A stretch of DNA of 64,000 bases from UBA1424 sp041654095 (GTDB lineage: Bacteria > Bacillota_I > Bacilli_A > RFN20 > CAG-826): the NCBI GenBank assembly GCA_041654095.1, contig JBAZED010000003.1, positions 27,963-91,962 of the forward strand, in the 5' to 3' direction. The position numbers and the translations under genes are program-made. Shown one piece after another: positions 8,747 to 18,279 of this stretch. Every line of letters begins with the position of its first letter. Position 1 is the first letter of the stretch. The notes beneath the pieces were generated by a model. It saw only the letters and a program-made list of their open reading frames with translations. It made no database searches and was not told the DNA's origin.

Positions 8747-10321
8747 TTATAAATCGATGATGCGAATCGTCGCCGAGGTTGACGTAACGTTGACGAATTG
8801 AATCGAAAAGCCGAGGGTATTACCGTTGTTGAGGCTGGTGCCGTTTTTGAAGAATTCGGCGCCGTAATCGGCCATCGAGAAGGATTTGCCGGTCGTGAAC
8901 AAGTCGCCGTTCTTACCGGTGCTGCCCGTTTTAAACGTGTTCCTTTTGCCGGCTTGAATCATGTGGATGAAGCGGAATTCGGGATCAGCGCTACGCGAAG
9001 GAGAGTTGGAATGAGCGGTTGCGACATAATCATAATCGTAAATTGGAAGAGTCTCTGGTTCAACATAACGATCAAAGAGCCAATCATCCGCCACTTCTGA
9101 ATATTTAATATTCGCCAACCTCGCATCAACGTGGTAGAGGCGGACGCCGGCTTTCGTATATCCTTGCGGATAGGCGCCGTTATTATACGCTGAATCGGAG
9201 TCGAGTTTATTTAGTCCGGTCGGCGTGTAGAGCTCGAGCATCATCAGTTCATCAAAGGCCGTCCCGTTCCAGCTATCGGCGATTAGAATCGCGTCACCGC
9301 TGCTTTCAGCGGGGTTGATCGTGATCTCGGCATTGCTGGTGACGACATAGGGATTGACCCAGCCGAGGGCCATCTTTGACCAGACGTTGTGATCGGTGAT
9401 GTTGTAATCCATCATGTCGATGCCACCCGTCGGTTTATAGGTGCTGGCGTCATAGTTGTAATAATCGTCGAGCCCGAGCAGATGGCCGGTCTCGTGAATA
9501 TAAGTGTGAGCATCGATCTGCGAGGAAAGACCGCCTTCAGCCATGAAGTCATAACTGGCCCAAGAGTAGGCGTTTTGATTGGGGCTATCGACGTTGCCAT
9601 CTTGCTGCCAATCCCAGAAAACATAAGCCCAAAAATCTTCGGATATTCCTTTGATGACAGGATCGTTGTTGTAATTGTGGCAGCTGTAAATCATCCACAC
9701 GGCATCGATGAAACCATCGCCGTCGGAATCGAATTGCTTGGTCGAATCAGCCCCGTTGTCAGCCTTGTAGTCAGCGACGGCTTCCCTCAGGATATTCGTC
9801 GAAAAGTACTGAGTGCCGTCGGTTTCGGTATCGAGAGCCGCCGCTTCAGCCGCGGTGTAGCCGGTCTCGTATTTAGGCGTGACGGTGAAGTTCATGACGA
9901 GTTTACCAAAGCTCGTTTTTTCGTAGAAAGAGGAAACCGATTCCCAGTATTTGGTATCGGCGGGTTCCCCATTAAACATGATATTGATGTTAGTGAGGAT
10001 TTTATCGGTAAACGGATAATTCGTAAATTCGATCGGAATGACTAAAATGTTAACATTTTCACCGACTGACGGAATCGAATTCGTCCCCATTTGCTTCTGA
10101 AGATTCTGATAGGTTATCTCCGGATTATAAGAACTCGGGAGATAGTAGTTGTCCCAGCCGTTCGGCGAAACGATTTCGCTCGACGAACTCGGGATGGACT
10201 CGCTCGACGATGAACTCGACGAATCGCTCGACGACGAGCCGGATGAGGTGTTGACAATCGGCGTGCACGAAGCCACGACCAAGGCCATCAAAATCGGCAA
10301 GAAGATTTTTTTGTTATTCAT
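8747..10321 (-). CDS. M6-type metalloprotease lipoprotein, copy 1, with Ser-rich linker
   Basis: 524 residues from the ATG at 10321, supported by GGGAGC upstream and by the lipobox VASC (Cys19) that follows the hydrophobic core. Residues 26-49 are almost all Ser with a few Asp, Glu and Pro, a flexible spacer that would hold the catalytic domain away from the membrane. The zinc motif HETGH is at 276-280, GLDDYY follows, and MMDYN is at 303-307. A calcium-type loop DSDGDGFID is at 198-206. First gene of the three-gene cluster, behind a near-perfect sigma-A promoter. Family M6 includes secreted virulence proteases such as immune inhibitor A, but here a nutritional role is equally possible. Confidence 0.83.
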   Translation of the reverse strand: MNNKKIFLPILMALVVASCTPIVNTSSGSSSSDSSSSSSSESIPSSSSEIVSPNGWDNYYLPSSYNPEITYQNLQKQMGTNSIPSVGENVNILVIPIEFTNYPFTDKILTNINIMFNGEPADTKYWESVSSFYEKTSFGKLVMNFTVTPKYETGYTAAEAAALDTETDGTQYFSTNILREAVADYKADNGADSTKQFDSDGDGFIDAVWMIYSCHNYNNDPVIKGISEDFWAYVFWDWQQDGNVDSPNQNAYSWASYDFMAEGGLSSQIDAHTYIHETGHLLGLDDYYNYDASTYKPTGGIDMMDYNITDHNVWSKMALGWVNPYVVTSNAEITINPAESSGDAILIADSWNGTAFDELMMLELYTPTGLNKLDSDSAYNNGAYPQGYTKAGVRLYHVDARLANIKYSEVADDWLFDRYVEPETLPIYDYDYVATAHSNSPSRSADPEFRFIHMIQAGKRNTFKTGSTGKNGDLFTTGKSFSMADYGAEFFKNGTSLNNGNTLGFSIQFVNVTSTSATIRIIDL

Positions 10322-10399
10322 AAGTTGCTCCCATCGGTGAATTATTACACTATATTTGATTATATTCAAATAACACAAATAGATGAAATAAGTGCTGTA

Positions 10400-10427
10400 A
10401 TTATAACAAAGGTAGAGTGTTTGTCAA
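10400..10427 (-). promoter_or_regulatory. Strong promoter of the metalloprotease cluster
   Basis: Minus strand TTGACA (10422-10427), 16-base spacer, TATAAT (10400-10405): both hexamers match the sigma-A consensus exactly. It lies between the rpoC terminator and the first metalloprotease gene, with a leader of about 70 bases. Confidence 0.85.
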
Positions 10428-10457
10428 TTAATTTGGCGATTGTCAATCGTTTTAAGT

Positions 10458-10484
10458 AAAAAGAAAAGGCGGAACTATCCGCCT
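10458..10484 (-). terminator. Intrinsic terminator of rpoBC
   Basis: Minus strand AGGCGGA, 4-base loop, TCCGCCT (10467-10484) followed by TTTCTTTTT. It begins 18 bases past the rpoC stop and cleanly separates rpoBC from the metalloprotease cluster. Confidence 0.88.
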
Positions 10485-10501
10485 GATCTCTTTCGTTTTC
10501 G

Positions 10502-13500
10502 CTATTCTAGATCATCGGGGCGATCGTGAATTTCGATATATTGCTGTTTGACTTCTCTCATCTTTTCGCGGACCGAGAAGTTTTCGACTAAGCGATCCTC
10601 TTCTTCTTCGCTCTTCAGACCGCGTCCGGCCGGAATCAATTTACCGGTGATGACGTTTTCTTTAAGGCCGTGGAGGGTGTCCGTCTTCGCCTTGATGGCG
10701 GCATCGGTCAGGACGCGAGTCGTCTCTTGGAAAGACGCCGCTGAGAGGAAGGATTTCGTCTGCAGCGAGGCTTTGGTGATTCCCAAAATCACGGGACGAG
10801 CCACGGCCGGATGACGGCCGGTCAAGAGAGCATCTTCGTTCTTCTCGGTGAATTCATCGAGTTCGACGAGCGTTCCCGGCAGCATATTCGTATCTCCGCC
10901 TTCGATGATCGCGACTTTGCGAAGCATCTGGCGGATGATGACTTCAATGTGCTTATCGGAGATGCCGATACCTTGGAGACGATAGACTTTTTGAATCTCC
11001 TTGAGGATGTAGCGCTCAACGGCTGCGACGTCGCTGACTTCAAGCAGCTTTTTGGGCGAGACTGCGCCTTCGGTGATTTTGCCACCGTTGCGAATTTTAT
11101 CGCCTTTCTTGACGCGAAGACGAGCACCGTAATTTGAGAGATATTCGCGATCTTCAAGATTGCTTTTAACGATGACGCGATAGCGGCCCACAGTCTCTTC
11201 AATCTCGCTGACGACGCCGGTGATTTCTGAAATCATCGCTTCGCCTTTGGGAACGCGGGCTTCGACCAGTTCTTGAACGCGGGGTAGGCCTTGCGTAATA
11301 TCGCTTCCGGCAACACCCCCGGTATGGAAGGTTCTCATCGTCAGCTGAGTGCCGGGTTCGCCGATTGATTGAGCGGCCATGATACCGACGGCTTCGCCGA
11401 TCGTAACTTCCTTGCCGGTCGCTAAGTTGCGACCGTAGCAGTGACGGCATACTCCGTCGCGCGTTTGGCAGCCAAAGAGCGAGCGAATTTCGACTTCTTT
11501 AATGCCGGCGTTGATGATATTCCGAGCATTTTCTTCGTTGATCATCGTGTTTTCGGCGACGAGAATCTCGCCTGTTTCCGGATGCACGACGTTGTGGATG
11601 GTATAGCGACCGACGAGGCGGTCATACAGGGGGACGATGACGGCCGCGCGGCTGGAATCGATAATCTCGGAGACGATATGGCCGTGATCGGTGTGGCAGT
11701 CCTCTTCGCGGACGATGACATCTTGGCTGACGTCGACTAAGCGCCGCGTTAAATAGCCGGAGTCGGCGGTCTTAAGCGCCGTATCGGCTCCGCCCTTGCG
11801 GGCACCGTGCGTGGCGATGAAGAATTCCGATACCGTCAAGCCTTCGCGGAAGCATGATTTAATCGGCAGTTCGATGGTGTCGCCTTTTGGGTTGGACATC
11901 AAGCCGCGCATGCCGGCGAGCTGAGTGAAGTTGGAAATATTGCCGCGAGCACCGCTATCCGACATCATGAAAATCGGGTTGCGCGAATCTTTTTCGAATT
12001 GTTTGGACAAGTCTCTTTGAACGGAGTCGCGGACTTCGGTCCAGACATCGACGACGTGTTTGTGACGTTCGCTATCGGTCAAGAGACCGAGCTCAAACAT
12101 CTCATTGATTTCTTCGACGCGGGTTTCGCCATCTTTGAGCAATTGCTCTTTATCGCTGACGACGTTGATATCGCTGATCGAGATGGTGACGCCGGCAATC
12201 GTCGCGTACTTGAAGCCGATGTCTTTCATCTTGTCGAGAACGGCAGAAGTTTTTGATGTGCCGTAACGGCTGAAGATCTCGTTGATAATATTGCCGAGGT
12301 GCTTCTTGGTAAACGGCGAAATCAACGGCTGTTTATGGATGTATTCGATGATATTTGTGCCTTTGGGAACGAAGAACTTGGCAAGATCGCCATTTAAGTT
12401 TTCGGTGCTGGCATCGTTGAGATACGGGAAGTCGGCAGGGAAGATGAGGTTGAAGATGATCTTGCCGATGGTCGTGACGAGATATGATTCATTCATCTCC
12501 TTGGTGAAACCGCTCTTCGCTAAAGCGCTGGCGCGAATTGCCACGCGGTTATGCAAGTGAACTTGATGGGTTTCATAGGCCAAAATCGCTTCATCGATAC
12601 TGCGGAAAACTTTTCCTTCAGCTTTGGAATAAGCGTCAAAGCGTTCATATTCTTCTTCATCGCCTTTATCCTTGCGACGTTTAGCGCGGGCGGCGAGTTG
12701 CTCTTTGGTCTCTTCGAGCGTCAGATAGTAGTTGCCGAGGACCATGTCCTGGGAAGGAGTGACGATCGGTCGGCCATCTTTCGGGCCGAGGATGTTATTG
12801 CTGGCGAGCATGAGTTCGAGAGCTTCGTGCTGAGCCGATTTGCTGAGCGGGACGTGAACGGCCATCTGGTCGCCATCGAAGTCGGCGTTAAAGCCGGTGC
12901 AGACGAGGGGGTGGAGGCGAATGGCGCGACCATCGACGAGTTTCGGTTGGAAAGCTTGGATGCCCAAACGGTGCAAAGTCGGAGCGCGGTTTAATAAAAC
13001 CGGGTGATCGCTGATAATCCGCTCGAGGATATCGAAGACGACGGCGTCGTAACGGTCGATGATCTTATCGGCTTGACGATGGGCGTTGACATAATTTTCC
13101 TTGATGAGAATCGAGGCGATAAACGGCCTTAGTAATTGGACGGCCATCTCGCGTGGTAAGCCGCATTGATACATTTTTAAATCTGGACCGACGGCGATGA
13201 CCGAACGGCCGGAATAGTCGACGCGCTTGCCGAGTAAATTCTGGCGGAAACGACCTTGTTTGCCTTTTAAGGAGCTCGATAGCGACTTCAGCGGACGACC
13301 GCCGGAACCGACGACCGGTTTGTTGCGTCTGCCGTTATCGATCAAAGCATCCACCGCTTCCTGCAACATGCGCTTCTCGTTCATGAGAATGACATAGGGA
13401 GCATTCATGTCGATGAGCTTTTTAAGGCGGGTATTACGCGTGATGACGCGGCGATATAAGTCATTTAAATCGGAAGCTGCGAACCGGCCGCCGTCGAGTT

Positions 13501-14359
13501 GGAGCATCGGGCGGAGATCCGGGGGGATGACCGGCAGGACATCGAGGACCATCCATTCGGGCCGATTGTCGGAATTGCGGAAGGCTTCGATAACTTCGAG
13601 GCGCTTCGACAATTTGATGCGGTTTTGGGCGCTGCAATCTTTGAGCTTGGCGTTGATGCTCTTGAACTCCTCGTCGAGTTTGACCTCGCGGAGCAAGCGC
13701 TTAATCGCGGCTGCGCCTTCGCCAAATTCAGCGTTGGTGTATTTCGAAATAAAGTCGGCAACCGTGAAGAAATCGAAAGTTTCCTGCGGGTTTTGCATTC
13801 TTTCAATCAGATCTTCGCTCTTTAGATAGTCGGCGCTCTCTTTGTCGAGGGTCGGCTGAAATTCGCGAATGGCAGCCACAAATTCCTGGCGCGCGTTCCG
13901 CTCGTCGAGGAACTCGCGATAGTACAAGACATTGCTCGTTCCGGGGTTGAGGCAGACGTGGGCGACGAAATAGTTAATCTCCTCCAGTTGTTTGGGAGGG
14001 ATATCGAGGATCAGTCCGATGCGGCTCGGAATGCCTTTGAGATACCAGATGTGAGTACATGGCGAGGCCAGCTCGATATGACCCATTCTCTCGCGGCGGA
14101 CTTCTTTGGAGATGACTTCGACACCGCACTTCTCGCAGGTGATGCCTTGAAAGCGGATTTTCTTATATTTACCGCAATGGCATTCGTAGTCTTTGCTCGG
14201 GCCGAAAATCTTCTCGCAGAAAAGACCTTGAGCTTCGGGTTTTTGGCTCCGGTAGTTGATGGTTTCGGGTTTTAAGACTTCGCCATGGGACCATGAGCGA
14301 ATCGTCTCTGGGGAGGCAAGGCCGACTTGGAGAGCGGCTAATTTATTAACATCAAACAT
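10502..14359 (-). CDS. rpoC: DNA-directed RNA polymerase subunit beta'
   Basis: 1285 residues, a usual length for Firmicutes and Mollicutes beta'. The N-terminal zinc site has paired Cys at 60/62 and 75/78 (CHC, CEKC). The catalytic loop NADFDGD that binds the active-site magnesium is at 491-497, and the bridge helix and trigger loop follow (GARKGGADTALKTADSGYLTRRL). A second zinc-binding cluster of Cys lies around the CQTRDGVCRHCYGR stretch. GGAGGT precedes the ATG, 15 bases after the rpoB stop. No large lineage insertion was noticed. Last gene before a strong terminator. Confidence 0.98.
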   Translation of the reverse strand: MFDVNKLAALQVGLASPETIRSWSHGEVLKPETINYRSQKPEAQGLFCEKIFGPSKDYECHCGKYKKIRFQGITCEKCGVEVISKEVRRERMGHIELASPCTHIWYLKGIPSRIGLILDIPPKQLEEINYFVAHVCLNPGTSNVLYYREFLDERNARQEFVAAIREFQPTLDKESADYLKSEDLIERMQNPQETFDFFTVADFISKYTNAEFGEGAAAIKRLLREVKLDEEFKSINAKLKDCSAQNRIKLSKRLEVIEAFRNSDNRPEWMVLDVLPVIPPDLRPMLQLDGGRFAASDLNDLYRRVITRNTRLKKLIDMNAPYVILMNEKRMLQEAVDALIDNGRRNKPVVGSGGRPLKSLSSSLKGKQGRFRQNLLGKRVDYSGRSVIAVGPDLKMYQCGLPREMAVQLLRPFIASILIKENYVNAHRQADKIIDRYDAVVFDILERIISDHPVLLNRAPTLHRLGIQAFQPKLVDGRAIRLHPLVCTGFNADFDGDQMAVHVPLSKSAQHEALELMLASNNILGPKDGRPIVTPSQDMVLGNYYLTLEETKEQLAARAKRRKDKGDEEEYERFDAYSKAEGKVFRSIDEAILAYETHQVHLHNRVAIRASALAKSGFTKEMNESYLVTTIGKIIFNLIFPADFPYLNDASTENLNGDLAKFFVPKGTNIIEYIHKQPLISPFTKKHLGNIINEIFSRYGTSKTSAVLDKMKDIGFKYATIAGVTISISDINVVSDKEQLLKDGETRVEEINEMFELGLLTDSERHKHVVDVWTEVRDSVQRDLSKQFEKDSRNPIFMMSDSGARGNISNFTQLAGMRGLMSNPKGDTIELPIKSCFREGLTVSEFFIATHGARKGGADTALKTADSGYLTRRLVDVSQDVIVREEDCHTDHGHIVSEIIDSSRAAVIVPLYDRLVGRYTIHNVVHPETGEILVAENTMINEENARNIINAGIKEVEIRSLFGCQTRDGVCRHCYGRNLATGKEVTIGEAVGIMAAQSIGEPGTQLTMRTFHTGGVAGSDITQGLPRVQELVEARVPKGEAMISEITGVVSEIEETVGRYRVIVKSNLEDREYLSNYGARLRVKKGDKIRNGGKITEGAVSPKKLLEVSDVAAVERYILKEIQKVYRLQGIGISDKHIEVIIRQMLRKVAIIEGGDTNMLPGTLVELDEFTEKNEDALLTGRHPAVARPVILGITKASLQTKSFLSAASFQETTRVLTDAAIKAKTDTLHGLKENVITGKLIPAGRGLKSEEEEDRLVENFSVREKMREVKQQYIEIHDRPDDLE

Positions 14360-14374
14360 TTGTTCATGACCTCC

Positions 14375-17300
14375 TTAGTTGAGCAACTCAGCCAGTTGTT
14401 CGTTGTCGCTTGCGATAGCATCGCCGACGCCTTCTCTTGTGAGAGAACGAATGGTAGAGTTGATCTTTCTTTCTTCGATCTGCGTCTCTTTGGCGAGCGC
14501 ATCCATATCGATTTTGGTGCCTTCGGTATTCAGGAGTTTGACATCCATACCCAGAGCTTGTAGCTCTTTGGTGAGGACTTTGAAGGCTTCAGGGATGCCA
14601 GGACGCGGAATCGGATAGCCTTTAATAACCGCTTCGTAAGTCTTGCGACGGCCGACGCGATCATCGGATTTAATCGTCAGTAATTCTTGAAGAGTGTGGG
14701 CGGCGCCATAGGCTTCGAGGGCCCAAACTTCCATCTCGCCGAATCTCTGGCCGCCGTTTTGGGCTTTGCCGCCGAGAGGCTGCTGCGTGACGAGGGAATA
14801 CGGTCCGGTGGCCCGGGCGTGCAACTTATCGTCAACCATGTGGACGAGTTTGATCATATACATGACGCCGACGGAAATTCTTTCGTCAAAGCGCTCGCCG
14901 GTCCGGCCATCGTAGAGAATCGTCTTGCCGTCAGGGGCGATATTCGACTGTTTCATCAAATCGAAGATTTCTTCGTTGGTGATGCCGTCAAAGACTGGCG
15001 TCGCTAATTTGAGACCGAGTCTTTGGCAAGCCAAACCGAGGTGGATTTCCAAGATTTGACCGATGTTCATACGAGACGGAACACCAAGTGGGTTTAGCAT
15101 GATGTCAACCGGCGTGCCATCGGGTAAGAAGGGCATATCTTCAACCGGTAAAATGCGAGAGATGACACCTTTGTTACCATGGCGCCCGGACATCTTGTCG
15201 CCTTCGGAGATCTTCCGTTTTTGGACGATGTAGACGCGGACGACTTCATTGACACCAGGTGGCAGTTCATCATCGTTCTTGCGGGAGAAAATTTTGACGT
15301 CGAGAACGATGCCGGCTCCGCCATGTGAGACGCGGAGGGAGGAGTCTTTACCATCTTTGGTCTTCTCCGAGAAAATCGCCATCAGCAATTTTTCTTCGGG
15401 AGTCGGCTCCGTCAAGCCTTTCGGCGTAATTTTGCCGACGAGGATGTCGCCTTCTTTGACTTCGGCGCCCGGGACGACGATGCCGCGCTCATCGAGGAAA
15501 GCCTTGGCTTCTTCGCTGACGTTGGGGACATCGCGGGTAATTTCTTCAGCGCCGAGTTTCGTTTCGCGGCACTCCAGTTCATATTTTTCAATGTGGATAG
15601 AAGTATAGGAGTCATCTTTGACCAAGCGTTCGGACATGATGACGGCGTCTTCGTAGTTATAACCATTCCAGGTCATGAAGGCGATCGTCACGTTTTGACC
15701 GAGGGCGAGGTCGCCGTTTTGCATGGCTGGTCCATCGGCGAGAATATCGCCTTTTTTGATTTCCTGACCGGCTTTGACGACGGCTACTTGGTTAATGCAC
15801 GTCCCTTGGTTGGAACGGGCGAATTTCTGCAGTTGATAAGTCTTGGTCTTCTTCTTGCTGTCTTTGACGACGATCTTGCGGCTGTCGACATAGGAGACGA
15901 CGCCATCGCCGGTCGAGATGACGGCTAATCCGGAGTCGCGGGCGACGATGTGCTCCATGCCGGTGCCGACCAGAGGAGCGCTCGGCTTTAATAGAGGAAG
16001 CGCTTGGCGCTGCATGTTCGCACCCATGAGAGCGCGAGTCGTATCATCGTTTTCGAGGAACGGGATGCATGATGAAGCGATGGAGACGATCTGCTTGGGG
16101 CTGACGTCGATATAATCGACATCTTGGCGGTGAGCCATGATGTTACGGCCATCGTGACGAGCGACGACGAACTCATCGAGAATCGTGCCGTTTTCATCGA
16201 GGCGGACGTTGGCTTGGGCGATGATGTGAGTTCTCTCCATATCGGCCGACAAATATTCGGCTTCATCAAGGACGCGTTGAGTCGCTTTATCGACGCGGCG
16301 ATAAGGAGTTTCGATAAAGCCATATTTATTGATTTTGGCGTAGGTGGCCAGGTTGTTGATCAAGCCGATGTTCTGACCTTCAGGGGTCTCGATCGGACAT
16401 ATTCTTCCGTAATGCGTATGGTGAACATCGCGGACATCCATGCTGGCCCGATCGCGCGTTAAGCCGCCGGGTCCGAGGGCTGAGAGACGACGCTTGTTGG
16501 CGAGCTCCGCCAACGGGTTCGTCTGATCCATGAATTGCGAGAGTTGCGAACTGGCGAAAAACTCGCGAATGCTGGAAGTCAAGGGGCGGATGTTGATCAG
16601 AGATTGGACGCTGACGCTCTCCATATCGGAAATCGACATCTTTTGCTGAACGGTCTTGGCCATCTTGGTCAAGCCGATGCGAAACTGCGTTTGAATCAGC
16701 TCGCCGACGCAGCGGATGCGGCGATTGCCGAGGTGGTCGATGTCATCCGTATCGCCGAAGCCATCGATGATGTTCATGAAATACGAGAAAGTGGCGACGA
16801 TATCGGAAATCGTGACGCGGGACAAGGCGAGATTTAAATCGGTGCCGATAATGTTCGCGGTCAAATCCTTTTTATCGCTGGTATACACCTTGACGATGTT
16901 AACAATGCCGTTGCTATCTAAATCTTTGTTGATTTTTAAGTTTTTCTGATGAGCGCCTTTTTCAAATAACTCGATATCGCGGAGATGATCGACTTCTTCT
17001 TTGGTCAAGCGATGGTCCTTGGTAAATAGGACTTCGCCTTCGTGAGAGACGAGATCTTGGGCTAAGATGCGGCCCGTCAGGCGGTTATAGATGCCGAGCT
17101 TATTGCGGTATTTAAAGCGGCCGGCCCGACCGAGGTCATAGCGTTTTTGATCGAAAAATTTCTGAATGATGAATAATCTGACGCCTTCGTTGGTAATCGG
17201 CTCGCCGGGTTTGAGTTTGCGGAAAATTTCGACCAAGGCATCACGCGATGTTTTGATATCCTTGTCCTTCTCAATCGTGTTGACGAGCATCGGACGATTT

Positions 17301-17938
17301 CCGAATAATTTCAAAATATCGGCGGTGTCTTCAAAACCGAGGGCTTTGAGGAGGACGGTGACATTCATCTTGCGCTGGCGATCGATGCGAACCCACATCA
17401 GATCCTTTTGGTCGGCTTCGAATTCGAGCCAGGTGCCACGCGTCGGAATCAAATCGGCATTGTAAGTATATTTGCCGGTTTTTTCGAGGTTTTTGCTCAG
17501 GTATGCGCCTGGTGAGCGGACGAGTTGCGAAACGATGACGCGCTCCGCACCGTTGACGACGAAAGTGCCGCTGTCGGTCATCAGGGGCAAATCGCCCATG
17601 AAAACTTCGGCTTCTTTCAGCTCACCGGTTTTGACTAGTTCGAGTTGCAGTTTGACCCGCAGCGCCGCGCTGTAGGTCAAATCGCGCTCTTTGCAGTCTA
17701 AATATGTGTAATCAGGTTTCTCAAGACGACACTCTTTGTAGTGAATGCGAGCATCGTTTGTATAGTTTTCAATCGGGAAGACTTCCTTTAAAACTTCGTT
17801 GAGCCCCTCCTCTTTAAACCACGTGAAAGATTCAGTTTGAATCTCAGCGAGGTAAGGAAGCGGCAATGATCCGGAAATTTTTGAATAATCATATCGATTA
17901 TTCGGAAGCATTTTGTGCTTGTTTTCAATATTACTCAT
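14375..17938 (-). CDS. rpoB: DNA-directed RNA polymerase subunit beta
   Basis: 1187 residues. The rifampicin region SSQLSQFMDQTNPLAE is at 463-478 and continues to the RRLSALGPGG block. Residue 481 is Asn (codon AAC at 16498-16496), aligned to E. coli His526; Asn there is associated with low rifampicin sensitivity and is, as I recall, the natural residue in Spiroplasma. The catalytic-face motifs HGNKGV and GRHG lie in the second half, and the C-terminus carries the typical MEVWALEAYGAAHTLQE clamp element. AAGGAG precedes the ATG. It follows rplL after a 341-base gap containing a strong hairpin. Confidence 0.98.
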   Translation of the reverse strand: MSNIENKHKMLPNNRYDYSKISGSLPLPYLAEIQTESFTWFKEEGLNEVLKEVFPIENYTNDARIHYKECRLEKPDYTYLDCKERDLTYSAALRVKLQLELVKTGELKEAEVFMGDLPLMTDSGTFVVNGAERVIVSQLVRSPGAYLSKNLEKTGKYTYNADLIPTRGTWLEFEADQKDLMWVRIDRQRKMNVTVLLKALGFEDTADILKLFGNRPMLVNTIEKDKDIKTSRDALVEIFRKLKPGEPITNEGVRLFIIQKFFDQKRYDLGRAGRFKYRNKLGIYNRLTGRILAQDLVSHEGEVLFTKDHRLTKEEVDHLRDIELFEKGAHQKNLKINKDLDSNGIVNIVKVYTSDKKDLTANIIGTDLNLALSRVTISDIVATFSYFMNIIDGFGDTDDIDHLGNRRIRCVGELIQTQFRIGLTKMAKTVQQKMSISDMESVSVQSLINIRPLTSSIREFFASSQLSQFMDQTNPLAELANKRRLSALGPGGLTRDRASMDVRDVHHTHYGRICPIETPEGQNIGLINNLATYAKINKYGFIETPYRRVDKATQRVLDEAEYLSADMERTHIIAQANVRLDENGTILDEFVVARHDGRNIMAHRQDVDYIDVSPKQIVSIASSCIPFLENDDTTRALMGANMQRQALPLLKPSAPLVGTGMEHIVARDSGLAVISTGDGVVSYVDSRKIVVKDSKKKTKTYQLQKFARSNQGTCINQVAVVKAGQEIKKGDILADGPAMQNGDLALGQNVTIAFMTWNGYNYEDAVIMSERLVKDDSYTSIHIEKYELECRETKLGAEEITRDVPNVSEEAKAFLDERGIVVPGAEVKEGDILVGKITPKGLTEPTPEEKLLMAIFSEKTKDGKDSSLRVSHGGAGIVLDVKIFSRKNDDELPPGVNEVVRVYIVQKRKISEGDKMSGRHGNKGVISRILPVEDMPFLPDGTPVDIMLNPLGVPSRMNIGQILEIHLGLACQRLGLKLATPVFDGITNEEIFDLMKQSNIAPDGKTILYDGRTGERFDERISVGVMYMIKLVHMVDDKLHARATGPYSLVTQQPLGGKAQNGGQRFGEMEVWALEAYGAAHTLQELLTIKSDDRVGRRKTYEAVIKGYPIPRPGIPEAFKVLTKELQALGMDVKLLNTEGTKIDMDALAKETQIEERKINSTIRSLTREGVGDAIASDNEQLAELLN

Positions 17939-18168
17939 GTAATGGCTCCTTTTCTACTTTTGTTTGCCGTGCATCCAGACGATATTCCGCTCTTTGAGAA
18001 GAATATTGGGTGAGTGCCCCACGGTGGCAAACCGCCATCAATTTGCTATTTCGCATTGAGATGTCCGCGACGGACTTGGCAAGGAAATCACAATTGAATC
18101 ATTTAATCCTTCGTTTGTTCTGTCACTTCGAAGGCTGTGACTCGGATCGAATTTTTGCGCTTTTTTTC

Positions 18169-18202
18169 GGGGAGCGACAGCGGATGACCACCGCCGCTCC
18201 CC
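18169..18202 (-). promoter_or_regulatory. Strong hairpin upstream of rpoB
   Basis: An 8-bp stem GGGGAGCG/CGCTCCCC (18169-18176 with 18195-18202) continues, after a 3-base bulge, into a 4-bp stem GCGG/CCGC (18080s of the same loop: 18180-18183 with 18191-18194) around a 7-base loop. No U tract follows on either strand, so it is not a simple terminator; an RNase III processing site or barrier is a fair guess. Confidence 0.55.
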
Positions 18203-18227
18203 AGAAAGGTGTTTTTGACAAATAGGC

Positions 18228-18263
18228 GCTAAAAAGCTGAAAATCCGCCTAATGTAAGCGGAT
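18228..18263 (-). terminator. Terminator or attenuator after rplL
   Basis: Minus strand ATCCGC, 9-base loop, GCGGAT (18243-18263), then TTTCAGCTTTTT. It begins 16 bases past the rplL stop. The interrupted U tract suggests partial termination, which would lower rpoBC relative to rplJL. Confidence 0.6.
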
Positions 18264-18279
18264 GTGGTTAACTGTCAAA

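Larger units (their letters stand above)
17939..18279 (-). other. rplL-rpoB intergenic leader region
   Basis: 341 bases without a credible gene; the only open frame is a 71-codon plus-strand frame with no ribosome site. It holds a terminator-like hairpin after rplL (18243-18263), a much stronger hairpin (18169-18202) and the rpoB ribosome site. No convincing promoter was found on the minus strand. In other bacteria this gap carries an attenuator and RNA processing site that sets the ratio of ribosomal protein to polymerase mRNA. Confidence 0.6.
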
